Part shown: piece after piece, positions 9,534-21,200 of the stretch
Layout of the letters: every line of letters starts with the position of its first letter
Numbering within the stretch: position 1 is the first letter of the stretch
Assembly: GCA_037178625.1 (NCBI GenBank)
Contig: CM074128.1
Span: forward strand, 1,984,001 to 2,048,000
Source of the DNA: Skeletonema tropicum
Lineage: Eukaryota; Bacillariophyta; Thalassiosirophyceae; Thalassiosirales; Thalassiosiraceae
Reading direction: 5' to 3'
DNA: 64,000 nucleotides
Position numbers and translations under genes: made by a program
The notes under the pieces: generated by a model
What the model was told of the DNA's origin: nothing
The model's database searches: none
What the model saw: the letters and a program-made list of their open reading frames with translations, nothing else

Positions 9534-11295
9534 CATCGACACAGGCGTATCGGGATAGTGGGCGCTTTTCATACCCTCTTGTGGGCGGTGCCCACGTGGG
9601 GCCCACAACTGCAAAAAATCAGGTGAAAATGAGCTAAAATGCGGGCAAAATCCCCGAATATCGACACAAAATCACCCAAAATCTCCCGTCAAGCCTCCTG
9701 TCAAACCAGTCCCTCTTGTGGGCACGCCCGCTCGCCCACTATCCCGATCCGCCTATAGCTGTCTCATCTCCTTGACTCCGTGACGTGGATTTTTTTGTCT
9801 ACGTAGGAATCGTCCAAGAAGCGGTACCAAAGTGGCGCCAACGATCATCGAGCACATCACCACCATGGGATTTCCGCCCCAGTAGCGTACTGTACTAAGC
9901 GTGGTGCCGTTATATAAAAGATACAATGCTCGAGACGTTTATATAGACACATATGATTGCATGTAGCAACTTTATATGTACTAATTTTTACAAATGATGT
10001 AAAATAAAAGCCAATTTGTGCACATGAATGTGTATCCTCAACTCTCATGAGCAATGAACGATGGTGTTATAACAAATATTTCGGCACTAACGACACCAAA
10101 CACTGCTAAAATAACGCTTGTAGAGTTATGAAAAGAATGTTTGCATCTTTTTAATGCGGTAATAATAATTTATGAGGCCCACAGATCCTTGTCATTCAAC
10201 ACAAACACTTCTGTATGCACATCCATCTACTACAAGAGAATCACTTTGTGCATTCCAATGATGTCAGTAGTGATCATATGCAGCTCTATCCGTCGAACAT
10301 TACTTCATTGAAACCAAAGGGCCTTAACAAGTCGTTGAAGATTCCACTCCGATCAATTCAGAGCAATGTAGCGCCGTAACAATAGCCTTCTTCGGAGACA
10401 AAATGTGCACCTATTCCACCCTAATCGAGCTTTAAGTCACCCAACTACGACCTTATCTCTTCAATCAAATACAATAGTTGTTGTGTCATTGTTGTCAGAT
10501 GGTAATGTTGATTTGAATAACGCATCCATGAACAAATGGCCATGTGTTGGGCGATGGTGATACCAAGGCTGAGTTCGCCGATGGTGGTGTAGGCAGTGAA
10601 ATCGATCTCAATTGTCAACTTCACGGTACAAAGCGATCCTTACATATTATTGAGAGCTCATTTGTCATGTTTCGTTGTCTCGTCATGATTAGAGGTCGGA
10701 ATAGAACAACGAAATGGGTGACATATGTTTGTAATTGATGATGTGATGTGTAGCAGCAATGTTGGTGCCCGACGGAGTGCTATGGCCATATGAAGTCACT
10801 AACAATGAACCACACCGACAATAGATGTCTATATGTAGAAGTAGCGGTGATAATTGGCGGAGAGAGGACGATCTCCGAGGTGTTACAGGCGTAGTATCGG
10901 ACGACACATCGGGAGATTCGGCTTCTTCTGGTTGACTTTTTCTCATGTGACGCTTAGATGGGGTACCAAAAAGTGCATTACGTGGCCTAGCCAGTAAGTT
11001 TCCTCATAGCTTCAGCTGCATACAGTTATATAGCACGAAATGCAAATCTGTGTACTTCAGGAGATACGATTTTTACCGCTATGCCATCAACATGGTGTTT
11101 TGGTTCACTTCCTCATGATGTGTGATGAAGATGTTTTTGCTGCGAAATCGTGCATGCAAAAGAGGCGGGATTTTTTGTGAAATATTTTATTTTTCTAATT
11201 TCGGCGGAAAGGGAGTGCCGTTATCTATCTTGTATGACATATACGTAGGAATCAATTTGACGGAGTCGAGGAGATGAGACAGCTATACATCGACA
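9534..11295. mobile_element. Composite TIR element, about 1.75 kb, flanked by an 8-bp direct repeat
   Basis: The 8-bp sequence CATCGACA occurs at 9534-9541 and again at 11,288-11,295. Inside, 28-bp terminal inverted repeats (TATAGCTGTCTCATCTCC...) lie at 9754-9781 and 11,260-11,287 with one mismatch. An 8-bp target duplication is known for hAT, P and Merlin-type DNA transposons. The interior has no ORF longer than about 85 codons that looks like a transposase, so it appears non-autonomous or decayed. The left end also carries a separate small inverted-repeat element (9542-9754). The interior has no recognisable gene. Confidence 0.55.
9542..9754. repeat. MITE-like short inverted-repeat element
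   Basis: The ends 9543-9564 and 9733-9754 are inverted copies differing at one of 22 bases (GGGATAGTGGGCG core). The roughly 210-bp interior carries further self-complementary GTGGGC and GCCCAC blocks around 9580-9606 and 9715-9730. The CAGGCG/TAGGCG termini fit the loose hAT end consensus. It sits exactly between the 8-bp repeat and the terminal repeat of the larger element. Confidence 0.55.
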
Positions 11296-11564
11296 ACCTT
11301 CCTCTTCCTTCTGATCTGGGGGGACAGGGACAACGCCAAAGAGAGCCAATCATTCTTTTCTCGTTCTCGGGGGAGAAAAAGAAGGAAGATGAGAGCCGCA
11401 AAGGTAATTAGAATCTGCGTAGGAATTAGTATTTAAATTTGTCATCCTCCATCTCACCGGATCCACTTGAAAGAAGCTAAGCAGCATGCCAATACTTAGC
11501 CAATACTTCCAGTAATATGATCAGAGATTTCAAAGTATATGAATATACGTCTGATTAGCCTGCC

Positions 11565-12590
11565 ATGGTGCTTCCGATCAACCCCCGACTTCATCTTGCA
11601 GCCAAGCGGCTCCTTACATCAAGTCACGATACAACATACCTCTCATCGCTACTCAACACCAGGGGATATGCACCTACATCTCATCCACTTCTCTCACTCG
11701 AAGCAACTGCGATGGTGAAAGATAGAATGGACAAGCTGTTCCGTGGAGAATTTGAAACTGGCATATATCCAGATGAGTGGCATTGGAGAGAGGGTATAAG
11801 CAAGCCTAATGCGGCTCGAGAGATTTGCAATTCTTGGAAAAGTGATAGATCAATAGCAGCAATCGTCCTTAGTGAGAAAATAGGAGGATTCATATCTGAG
11901 GTAATGGGTTGGGAAAGTGTCCGAATTGCTCAAGATGATTTAGTGTGGAAAGTGCCGTCATTACAACAACAGTCTCCTACTGATGTTCATCGAATTGACA
12001 CTGTCGGATTTCATCAAGATAGCGCCTACATTTCAAATCAATTCGAACCTTATGACAACAACTCTGTGACACTTTGGATTGCGCTTGACGATGTAGAGAA
12101 AGACTCTGGTTGCTTAGAATACGCAGTGGGATCACATAGATGGAAGCCTTTGCAACATAGATTGGATGGTGAAGAAGTAGTGTTGTCGTCATCCTCAGAT
12201 AAAGAGATATCTGACTTTCACTCTTCAGATGAATCATCGTATCGAGAGGGGCTGTCATCAGCCGCTCGGCTCGCTGGAATTTCTGGGGATCAAATTGAAA
12301 TAGAAAAGGTGCCCGTCAAACAAGGATATGCAATACTGCATCATCAGGACATCTATCATGGTTCCGCTCCAAATAGACGCTCATTTAATAGACGTGCTCT
12401 TGTGGCTCATTATCTTAAAGGAGATGTCGAATTCAGACAGGACAGAGAGGGTGGCCCTTTTGGTGGTGCTACATACATCTACGGCAGATATAAACGTTAC
12501 AACTCGGTCGAACTTGATGAGACTTTCTTTCCAATCATCTATGGAAACAAGAGAACCGAATGGTTGGACGACTACATCAGCACAAGATAG
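11565..12590 (+). CDS. Phytanoyl-CoA dioxygenase (PhyH) family protein
   Basis: This is a single-exon 341-residue ORF. The iron ligands are H150 and D152 in GFHQDSAY and H265 in IYHGSAPN, with arginines at about 274-277 placed to bind 2-oxoglutarate. The surrounding motifs VTLWIALDDVEKDSGCLEY and GSHRW are typical of the PhyH core. Length is normal for the family, which runs about 280-340 residues. It has no obvious targeting sequence and its substrate is unknown. It lies just beyond the TIR element and is convergent with the ankyrin-like gene, 36 bp from its stop. It is only distantly similar to the PhyH domain at 2.5-3.5 kb, so it is not a recent tandem copy. Confidence 0.85.
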   Translation: MVLPINPRLHLAAKRLLTSSHDTTYLSSLLNTRGYAPTSHPLLSLEATAMVKDRMDKLFRGEFETGIYPDEWHWREGISKPNAAREICNSWKSDRSIAAIVLSEKIGGFISEVMGWESVRIAQDDLVWKVPSLQQQSPTDVHRIDTVGFHQDSAYISNQFEPYDNNSVTLWIALDDVEKDSGCLEYAVGSHRWKPLQHRLDGEEVVLSSSSDKEISDFHSSDESSYREGLSSAARLAGISGDQIEIEKVPVKQGYAILHHQDIYHGSAPNRRSFNRRALVAHYLKGDVEFRQDREGGPFGGATYIYGRYKRYNSVELDETFFPIIYGNKRTEWLDDYISTR

Positions 12591-12626
12591 CGGTATTACA
12601 ATTACTTAGCATAAATTATCTACAAG

Positions 12627-14907
12627 TCAAAAATTTTCGTGATGGTCGATACATAAAGGGTTGCCTCGTATCAGTTCGTACAGCATGCTTGTTTCAAGTG
12701 GCGTGTCATCTTTAAGGGCGACAGCCAAAGTCTGAAATGGATACAAGCTACTGGATGGGTCTTGGCATTCTAAGCTGGTTGGTGATGCCTGGATGAGGAG
12801 GTCGTAGACTGGCCATTTGTTTTGGAGAGCTACATGTAACGCTGTTTTCCCGTTCGAGTCAACTGATTGCACTAGGTTGAATTTTGCGACATCTATCCTT
12901 GTCGACGCCTCAGTGGCTTGTTGTTCAAGTTGTATTAACACTTGCGTCATCTTGGCCATGATCTTTTTGATTAACTGACGAGCTCCATGAATTCCAAACC
13001 TTCGGTGATATGGTCCCATCAATGCGTCATGTAACAGAGGCGTGCAATTGCACAAATTGTCGGTAATATCTTTTGAATTGCGCCTGAGCGATGTTCTGGA
13101 AAGAGCTGCGTCAATGATCAGATCATACACTGGCCAGCCATTTTCAATGCTCATGCGCAAGGGCAGCCTCTTATCGGCGCAGGCATTGCCACCTTCACGA
13201 CATAGAGCCATATTTTTGTCCAGACTCAGCAAGTACTTGATCAAACGTCTCTCACTTTTCAATCCAAGCATAGTATTGCACTCTGATCCAAGAGCGGCGT
13301 GTAATGGCAAGTTGCCAAGATTGTCGGGGCGTAAAAATGCACCTGGGTCGGAACTAGTGCAAGCTTCTAGTGTATTCATCCAGCCACTGACTCCAAATTT
13401 ATGGCCTCTAAAATCTTCGGACGTTATAAGGCGTCTAGAAAAAGAGTCTCGTGAGCATTTCGGCAAAGTGATGACACACGAATGAGCAAATATTTAATGA
13501 GTGACTTACATCAATTCATGATATGGAAAGAATGATTCTGGCGAAGGCGATCCAGCCCTGGAATTCGAAGAGACTGATGAAGCTGATCGAAAGAATCCGT
13601 CTGGTAGCACAGTCTCAACTCCTTCTTTCTTGTTTGTCCGAACGTATGCAGCAACTTTCAGCGCCAGCCTCAATTTCTCAGCCCACTCAATGGGATCACC
13701 GTGGATGAAGTACCCTGAAGCCATGCGGTCTAATGGGGAAACACCGAAAGCCCCGTGGGCTGCGTCTGTTAGTGCATCTGGATCGTTGTAAAGAAGAAGC
13801 TTGGCGTGAGATATATTCACGTGTGGGTGGCCTTTGTGTGTGATAAGAAAAGAATGCAAGAAAAGGATTAGATTGAACGAATGAGAATTGTATCAACTCA
13901 TGTGGAACGATAAGTACCTAGACATGTTGCAGCAGCAGCATAATGCAGGAAGTGAACTCACCTAAGAACGCTACCATCGACCATCCGATGTTATTCGACC
14001 TGCGTGCGAGGATGGTCTTGTGCATAATCAAACGTACGACTTCACCGACGTCATCATCGTCGAAGTCATTATCATAGCGCATCCGCCGAGAAGTTCTTGG
14101 TTGAGCAAATTGGCAAGCTGTAAAGAAACCTTCCATATCGACGCAGCTTAAGGGGAATGCATCAATAATTTTCTTCACTGCGTCCAACGGCGGATCCATA
14201 CGCAGCATTCCCTGCAGAAGCAAAGTGCCTCCTGGGTCAAGTGATCGTTTGTACAGAGTGGTTAATAATGGTGCATCACATGAAGAAATGATTGACCAAG
14301 GAATGTCAGCGCGTATAAGAGGAACTTCCTCTGAATTTGATAGATTGAAGAGCAGAGACCCAATTCGCTGGTAGATGTCATTTGGAAGCATAGGTGAAAA
14401 GGTATATTCTTGCTGTGTGTTTCCTGTTTCAGAATTGTCAGTTTCCATTTGATCGCTACTGATATGATCATCATCACTTTCCAGCTGTTGCTCTGCATCA
14501 TCATCATCATCAAGGCTGTTGTCGTCGTTTTCATCATCGCTCAGAGCATCAACATCTATCACATGATCGATAACGGCATCGTTTTCGCCTTGTTCTTCAT
14601 CAAAATCTTCATCTGACATGCCTCCTTCTTCGTCATCATCATCGCTAGAGTAATAATCTGAGTCTGACATGGGATCTCCATCGTCATCATGTGAAGAAAA
14701 ATCAACCAAGAGAAATAACCTTCTTCTTTCTTCATCAAGCCGTTCCTCTTCATCTACATCCATGATATTATTCCCGGCACCATTTTCATTATCAGCCGCA
14801 GCAGCCGTGCCGACGGCTGAAAGGGAATGTTCTTTACAATTCAACAGGCGACATTCCTCCCGAGCAAGCTGCTCCAGAAAGCTCGTATGGGAGGCAACCG
14901 TTGCCAT
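12627..14907 (-). CDS. Ankyrin-like repeat protein with acidic N-terminal region
   Basis: Three exons, complement(12627-13434, 13510-13831, 13962-14907), use GTAAGT/GTGAGT donors and keep one frame, giving 691 residues. Residues about 50-170 are a very acidic Asp/Glu/Ser tract. The rest contains helix-turn-helix units of ankyrin type: LGNLPLHAALGSE, RLPLRMSIENGWPVYDLIID, and NGKTALHVALQNKWPVYDLLI. The WPVYDLLI phrase recurs, which suggests internal repeats of a lineage-specific ankyrin family. Such proteins act as protein-binding scaffolds; no catalytic domain is visible. The splice junctions rejoin hydrophobic helices (VAFLG to HPHVN, YHEL to IRLITSEDF), supporting the model. Function is unknown. 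Confidence 0.7.
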
Positions 14908-15327
14908 AGTCTACTTATTCTTTGGAAAGATAAGAACCCGCATGCAACGGCAAAGTGTCATGCTGCGTTCTCCATCCGTCACGTAATCGTCATCGTCGAA
15001 GTTGAGCGAGCGCGAGATGCACTGTTGCGACAGTTACCAACTTGCTGCCTGCACCCCCTCAAAACGTAAAACCAATGGTAAGTCAAAACTTTTACCCCCT
15101 CATTGTTCTACAATTGATACTTGTATCTACCCCCCTGATGATGGATAAGTATGGTAGGTACCCAGTAAAAGTCTTCCCCGGGGTAAAAAAAATAGTCCCA
15201 TCTCCACCACTAAAAGAAAAAAAAGATCCCGCCGCGCCCCAGCCGCCAGCCGTCGCCGTCTCATCATCCATCATTCGTTGTCGCCATAATAATATCACTG
15301 ACAACCCTTTCATCGATACTATAGATC

Positions 15328-15507
15328 ATGTTCACATTGAATCCAGGTGGCGGTAGCGGATCATCTTCATCTTCAGAAACTGGGTGGGCTGCATGGAAGA
15401 CACCTTGTAAATTTTTTGGCAAGTTGGCTTCCTACTTCGTTGTATTGAGATTGGTGCACGTGTTTTGGGGAGACAAGTCGTCATCGACCAAGGCTATTGA
15501 GAATTAA
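15328..15507 (+). CDS. Possible small single-span membrane protein (59 aa)
   Basis: A 59-codon ORF starts at ATG 15328 and ends at TAA 15505-15507. It encodes a Gly/Ser-rich N-terminus, then WAAWKTPCKFFGKLASYF and a hydrophobic stretch VVLRLVHVFWG near the C-terminus. The size and layout resemble small tail-anchored organelle subunits such as the small TOM proteins, but I cannot assign a family. It ends 100 bp before the XPA-like gene on the same strand. It could also be chance. Confidence 0.35.
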   Translation: MFTLNPGGGSGSSSSSETGWAAWKTPCKFFGKLASYFVVLRLVHVFWGDKSSSTKAIEN

Positions 15508-15607
15508 GTGCTCTTTTGTAGCGCTTGATTTTGGTGGGAGTGTTAGAGGGAGGGGGGACAGGTGGTGTTGAGCAGTGTATTGTCTTAGAGAGCGAGGGAG
15601 ATGAAAG

Positions 15608-16156
15608 ATGGCTTTAACGGAGGAGCAACGCAAGAGGATTGAGGAGAATCGGAAGAGGGCATTAGAAATTAGAAAGAAAAGGGAAATGGAAAGGGATAAG
15701 GAGGAGGCAGTGGAAGGATTTTTTGTAGCGGCGTCTACGCAAGAGGATGGGCCGCAGCACAAGAAGGGAAAGGTTGATGGGGTTGTAACCGAATCAAAAG
15801 GGGATAATAGGAAACAAAGGTCCAACGTCTTGTCTGGGGAGGGGGGTGATTGTGAAGATTCCGACGATGAATCATTAGAGGATTTTGAACGAGATGCGTC
15901 TGCATACGTATCTCAAACTGAAGCAAGGGAAAAATATTGTCTGCCAAAGGGGACAATTGATGTGTTGTCTTTTACAGAAAGAGACAATCCTCACCAACGC
16001 GGGTTTTCAAAGATGAAATTGTATTCTAGAGCTGAGGTACGTCGTAGGGCGAGGAAGAGGTTTGGTGGTAAGAACGGTCTCATTGTGGAGAGAGAGAAAA
16101 GGAAGATGAGGAAGTATGAAAAGGAGTTAAAAGAAGTAAAGAAAATGTCTTCCTAA
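15608..16156 (+). CDS. XPA-like DNA repair protein lacking the zinc finger
   Basis: This is a 182-residue ORF. The N-terminus (LTEEQRKRIEENRKRALEIR) resembles the N-terminal helix of XPA/Rad14. Residues about 96-152 match the XPA C-terminal domain: VSQTEAREKYCLPKGTIDVL, then NPHQRGFSKMKLYSRAEV and RRARKRFGG. In XPA this domain contacts damaged DNA in nucleotide excision repair. The normal C4 zinc finger that precedes it is missing; only two cysteines are present (C82 and C111) and no CxxC pair. An acidic linker (about 80-95) takes its place. A basic coiled tail (EREKRKMRKYEKELKEVKK) ends the protein. It is probably nuclear. It could be a minimal XPA or a paralog with another role. Confidence 0.65.
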   Translation: MALTEEQRKRIEENRKRALEIRKKREMERDKEEAVEGFFVAASTQEDGPQHKKGKVDGVVTESKGDNRKQRSNVLSGEGGDCEDSDDESLEDFERDASAYVSQTEAREKYCLPKGTIDVLSFTERDNPHQRGFSKMKLYSRAEVRRRARKRFGGKNGLIVEREKRKMRKYEKELKEVKKMSS

Positions 16157-16287
16157 TAGTCTAATATTCTTTGGGGGATTTATATTACAAGCAGCTCTCT
16201 TAGCTGTGATAAAACAAGTCGGATAATTCAAATTCGCCACTGATGTATGAATGACAATCATCTTGTTTAGTAAGTAATCATCTCTTC

Positions 16288-16685
16288 TTAGGCTGAATTT
16301 TCCATAACACTTTTGGCACTAGGGTACAAACTTCCAAGCACGACCTGCCGTCTCAAGATATCCAGATTCTCTTGGCCCTCTCGAAGCGCTAAATCGGCTT
16401 CATTTCTATCGTGTGGATGTGGATAGTGAGTGGGTTATTAATGAGTTCATGTGGATTTTTTGTCAAAGAGAGCGAGTGTATGATGTGAGAGTGAGAGACC
16501 AAATGTGAGAAAACATGATTATTAGGCAAGATATTGTGCCGCATCAGTTCCACGTACCCTGCCAGACTTCGATTAAGCTGAAAGCCAAGCTTGACTCTTC
16601 GGATGGCATATAAGCGAAAGTTATAATTGTCCACCTTCTTAGCTTCCCGAAGCAGTGATCGAAATAAAGATATTGATGGATTCAT
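16288..16685 (-). CDS. ISD11: ISD11/LYRM4-type LYR-motif protein, Fe-S cluster assembly
   Basis: Two exons, complement(16288-16405, 16558-16685), are joined across a 152-nt intron (GTACGT donor, GATAG acceptor) and encode 81 residues. The N-terminus SLFRSLLREAKKVDNYNFRL followed by YAIRRVK is the LYR-family helix in ISD11 form (here LFR), and exon 2 gives ENLDILRRQVVLGSLYP, matching the ISD11 C-terminal helix. ISD11 stabilises the mitochondrial cysteine desulfurase NFS1 together with acyl carrier protein. Length is close to the usual about 90 residues. Unspliced, the frame continues into a meaningless tail, so the splice is required to recover the family match. Confidence 0.85.
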
Positions 16686-17136
16686 TGTGTGTCGTGTTCT
16701 GAGAAAAAAATTGTCTGGCGATAATTTTGACGCTATGATGCTGCGCTATCTGAGGAGAAAGTTAGTTGAAACGCTGTTGTTGCTACTGCGATCACTCTTC
16801 TATTCCGATGTTAGATTTAGTGATCACTAAAATTGCATGGATGTGATGATAGTGCGATGCGTTGGCGTTCTTGTTGGCGTTTGATGGGCGGAGAGCGGAG
16901 AATGAACGAAGATGAGAGAGGAAAAAGTGACCTTGAAAAAATCTTTTCTTGCTTTCCGTTTTCCGTTCCGCATGCATCCTGTCATGCCCATGTCCATGTC
17001 GCAAACTTGACTCAGTTACATACCTTACTATCATTCCATCAACAACAAACTTCTTCATTCACCACTCACCTGAGTACACGAGGTCGGGCCGAAGATCGTG
17101 GGGCTATTGTGAGATTTATAAGGACTGTTCGATACT
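16686..17136. other. Intergenic region, divergent promoter
   Basis: About 450 bp separate the divergent ISD11 and plastid SDR genes. No ORF here resembles a protein. A TTTATAAGGAC sequence at about 17,114-17,124 lies just before the ATG at 17,137 and could be a TATA-like or leader element. Confidence 0.4.
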
Positions 17137-18135
17137 ATGATCAAATCAATAGCGCTACTAGTCATCGCGCTCGCTTGCCAAGTGCAAGTTGAAGCATTTC
17201 AGATGCAAATGAATATGCCTGGCATGGTATCAAAGAAGGTTATCGTTACCGGGGCAGCTGGACGTACTGGATCGATCGTCTTTCGTCTACTCAATAAAGA
17301 TCCTAGATTTGACGCAGTGGGGCTTGTAAGATCGGAGGCCTCTGCAAAGAAGCTCATTGCCAAAACACAGTGCAATCTTGAAGAAATTGTAGTGTCAGAT
17401 GTTACTCAGATGGAGTTTGAGATGGAAGCTGAAAATCCTCATCCCTGGCCTTATGCGCTGGATGGAGCTGAAGCCATGGTCATTTGCACAAGTGCTGTAC
17501 CGCAGATAAGTAAGGTGTCAATCATCAAGTCTATGTTAAAGATACCGCTGAACATACTCACGCCACAGAAGAAAGCCATCAATTTTCGAGACTTGAGGTT
17601 CAAGTACAAACCTGGACAATATCCTGAGATGGTGGATTATGTTGGCCAGAAGAAGCAAATTGATCTAGCAAAGAAGATGGGAGTAAAGCATGTCGTCTTG
17701 GTGTCTTCCATGGGGGGATTAGACGAAAGTAACTTCCTCAACCAAATAGGGAAAGACAAAAATGGGGAAGGGCATGGTGACATCTTGATTTGGAAGCGAA
17801 AGGCGGAACGGTACTTGTGTCTTTCAGGGTTGCAGTATACAATTATACATCCTGGAGGTCTTGTTGATCCCCCAGAACCGAATAAGATGGAACTCGTTTT
17901 GGATGTGGATGATAAGCTAATGCAGAATGAGAAGAAATCAATTGCCCGCACAGATGTTGCCAAATTGTGCATTGCAGCTCTTACAGAAAGTGGAGGCAAG
18001 AGCGTGTCCTTCGATTGTATTGGAAGACAACTGGACGAAGGCGAAGAAAGTCTGAAGAGCGCTGAGGAGACTTTCAAGGCATTCTTGAACGAAGGAAAAA
18101 CATGTGACTATGCCCTCGGCCCTAAGGGAATGTAA
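17137..18135 (+). CDS. Plastid-targeted NAD(P)-binding SDR (atypical, NmrA-like)
   Basis: This is a single-exon 332-residue ORF. Residues 1-20 are a signal peptide (SIALLVIALACQVQVEA) ending in A-F, the diatom plastid cleavage signature. The mature protein starts with a beta strand and glycine loop KKVIVTGAAGRTGSIVFRLL, which binds NAD(P). It continues as an atypical SDR: HVVLVSSMGG, then YTIIHPGGLVD, and a late ARTDVAKLCIAAL. The architecture is close to plant chloroplast NAD(P)-binding proteins of the At5g02240 type. The insert at about 120-165 is longer than usual. The exact reaction is unknown. Confidence 0.8.
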   Translation: MIKSIALLVIALACQVQVEAFQMQMNMPGMVSKKVIVTGAAGRTGSIVFRLLNKDPRFDAVGLVRSEASAKKLIAKTQCNLEEIVVSDVTQMEFEMEAENPHPWPYALDGAEAMVICTSAVPQISKVSIIKSMLKIPLNILTPQKKAINFRDLRFKYKPGQYPEMVDYVGQKKQIDLAKKMGVKHVVLVSSMGGLDESNFLNQIGKDKNGEGHGDILIWKRKAERYLCLSGLQYTIIHPGGLVDPPEPNKMELVLDVDDKLMQNEKKSIARTDVAKLCIAALTESGGKSVSFDCIGRQLDEGEESLKSAEETFKAFLNEGKTCDYALGPKGM

Positions 18136-18254
18136 CTTGAGAGAATGGTAAGATTGATTGTGTTGTTTGTTGGTAATAGATAGCTCAATGCTTAATAAGA
18201 GACGTTGTATTTGTTCCGAAAGATTGATACTATCATTAATAACTAGCATCAACT

Positions 18255-21200
18255 TTACCTCCTCCTGCGGCGCTCGGCGTCATAGGCAATTCTGGTCGAA
18301 TCGTCACCAAGCACTTCGTATGCTAATTTTACACGGCGGAAAATATCTGCTGCTTCTTCCGCTTGGTTCTTATCAGGGTGATATTTGAGTGCCATCTTGT
18401 GGTATGCTTTCTTGATTTCAGCACTCGAAGCTGTTACGCTCAAGCCAAGCACCTCATAGTGACAGTCAGGGTTCTTCGCAACAGGAGGTTGCTGCGGCTG
18501 CTGGTGATTATTGTGTCTCGTCCGATTGGCACGAGAATCACCTGGTGGTGCATCTTTCTTCTTTGATCCCGTCTTCTTTGGAGATGTTCCTCCGAATGGA
18601 TCATACCGGCGCTGATTAACCCCACCAGCGTCCCATTGTTGCTTACGTGTGTAAGCATTGCTACGGCCTGCAGTGTCCTTGCGCTTCGCGGCATTACTTG
18701 CAGCAGCTTTGGCAAATTGAGAGTTATACCACTGCTGTTGGCCTCCTTGCTTCTTGCTGTTGGCCTGTGTATTGGAATTAGCATTGGAAGACTGCCTCAT
18801 CGACTTTTTCACATCAAGCAATTCCTGTTTCGCCTTCGAATACTCGGCATCGGTGATATCAACAGGTCTATCGAAGGTGCAAGCAGCATTAATGTTGATT
18901 CCATTATGCGGTGACCTTTTTGCCTCGTCTACAAGTTGGATGTATCTCTCGTACTCAGCTACAGCCTCTTGGTATTGGCGTATACGGGCAAAGCAGCGCC
19001 CTCTGCGTAGCATTGCTTTCATGTAATGCGTGTGGATTCGAAGTGCTGCAGTACATTCTTTTACTGCTTCTCTGTATTTCTTCATCGCCATGAGACACGC
19101 AGCTCGGTTGCAGTGAAGTACAGCGTGGAGTCTTCCACCAGCGTCGTCGATATCAGATTTCTGGGCATCGTAGGCAGCCGTGGAGTCACTGTCAATGGTG
19201 AGGCAACTGCCATATTTTTCAGCCGCCTTTTCGTAGCTTGCTTTGCGGAAGAGACCGTCCCCCTTCTCTTTCCAAGACATTGTCTTTCGAAGTTTGTCCC
19301 TTTCATTTGAAAGCCAAGCCAAAGGGACATTGCCTCTTGTTGACTTGTGCTTGCTGTTACTCATATGTGTTTCAATAGCAGTACCAGCTTTAGCAGCTTC
19401 TGTGTATCTTTCTTCTAGACGCAGCGATCTAAGATACAGCGGAATAATCCCATTGGGAAGACGCAAGACAGCTTCACAAACAGCTTTGGGGCTGAGAATA
19501 CGAAATGGCGCAGGATCGTCGATGGCGTCAGGATTCCTCTCAAAGAAATCACTCTTGAGGCTGGTTGCAGTCCTGACATCAGGAAACGGGTTCAGTGCAC
19601 TTAAATCATCCTTGAACACACCGTCAATCTTAGCCATCTCTGCTGCAAGCCTTTCGCAATGATTCCCTAATTCTGCCCATCGTTTTAGTGACGCAAGAGC
19701 ATTGACCTTCCGTTCGTGGAGCTCCATACTTCCTGGCGATACAGAGAGGGCGGAATTGATGAACATTAGTAACTGCACACTATTCCTTCGGTCTGCCACA
19801 GCTGTAACTCCTTTTTCAGCAGCGATCTTGGCTGCGCCCTCAAGTGCTTCTCGGTAACGTCTCACATCAGTTAGCCCAAGTGTAGCGTCATTAATGCTCT
19901 GATTCAATATTTTTTCTGCCTGTCGAGTTTCATCTGCTCCCACGTTAGATTGCGCAATTAGTGCAAGTGCTTCCTGGGCAGATTGAATAGCAGAATTGAA
20001 AGCCTGTTCAGCGTCCCAAATGCTACCCGCCTTCAAACATGCACGAGCCATCCGGCAGAGGATTTTGCTTCGAAAGGCTGGTCCAGATTCGAGACTTCCA
20101 GAGGAATGATCTTTTGTGCACTGTAGAGCTCGGCCGCAATCGGCTGCTGCCCCCTCGTATGCACCAGTCATCATGAGAGCAGCAGCACGATTGCCGTAGA
20201 GTGCGGCGAGAGTCTCGTCAAAAGAAGAGACACTTTTTGTGAACCCATCTGTCTGGGCACTGATTGCTTCGGTGTATCGTTGGACAGATTCACGGTACGC
20301 TCCATTGATGTAGTGCGATCTACCTTCATCACGAAGGGAAGAAACAAGCTTGCGTTTATCGCCCCCTTCAGCAGTTTCTTCGACCATTTCCGTTGCGTCA
20401 TCCAGAGTTTGAGTCCTATTATGTACTGCTTGTGACATATCACCTCTCGCGGGCTTGTTCCTTCTGGGGGCGAAAGATGATTTCTTTTCGCTATCACTAG
20501 AAGATTGGCCAATGTTAAAGCCTTTACGTAGAGATTCATGGTCATTCTTCATCGCCGAAGCTTCCGCTGCCGCTTTGGCTCCTTTGGCAAGTGTTTCCTG
20601 CCACGAGTATGATCCCTCATTGGGTAAATCCTCATCAACTTCCATATCCATGGGAGAGGATGGAACATCGTAATTCTGAGCAGGAGGAGGGCCATGATGA
20701 TCCCCCCCGCTGCGTGGGGGTGGGGGAGGTGGCGGAGGCGGTGGGAATCTTCCTCCCCCTGCCTTCTTGGCTTGCCCCTTCTTTCGATTGTTGGGCTTAT
20801 CACTTTTAAGATTGACACGAAAGACGGGTACATCCTCATCTTCTTCTTCTTCTATATTGTTGTGATCCTGATCCTCATCCTCATTCACGCCACCATAAAC
20901 ACCGTAGGCGGTATCATCCTCATAATCATTCTCCATATCCTCCTCCACCCTACCAGGAAGTGGTGTTTCTGAGTCACCAAAGTTAGTTCCAGCTTGCTGC
21001 TGATGGCGCCGACGGTGGGGAGGGTGGTTCTTCCCTCCCATGAACGAGTCTTCATCGTCTCTATCCGAAGATGATATTTCATCCGACAAATCTGCATCAT
21101 CCGCTGTTTCGACACCCCCATCTTCCTCGTCTATGTTGGAATTATTGTTGCTGAAACCACCACGACTGCTCTTCATTCTTCTCCTATTCCGTCCTCTTCT

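Noticed and set aside
10544..10946. Short ORFs inside the TIR element as a transposase
   Set aside because: No catalytic motif or zinc finger is visible and both are below 90 codons.
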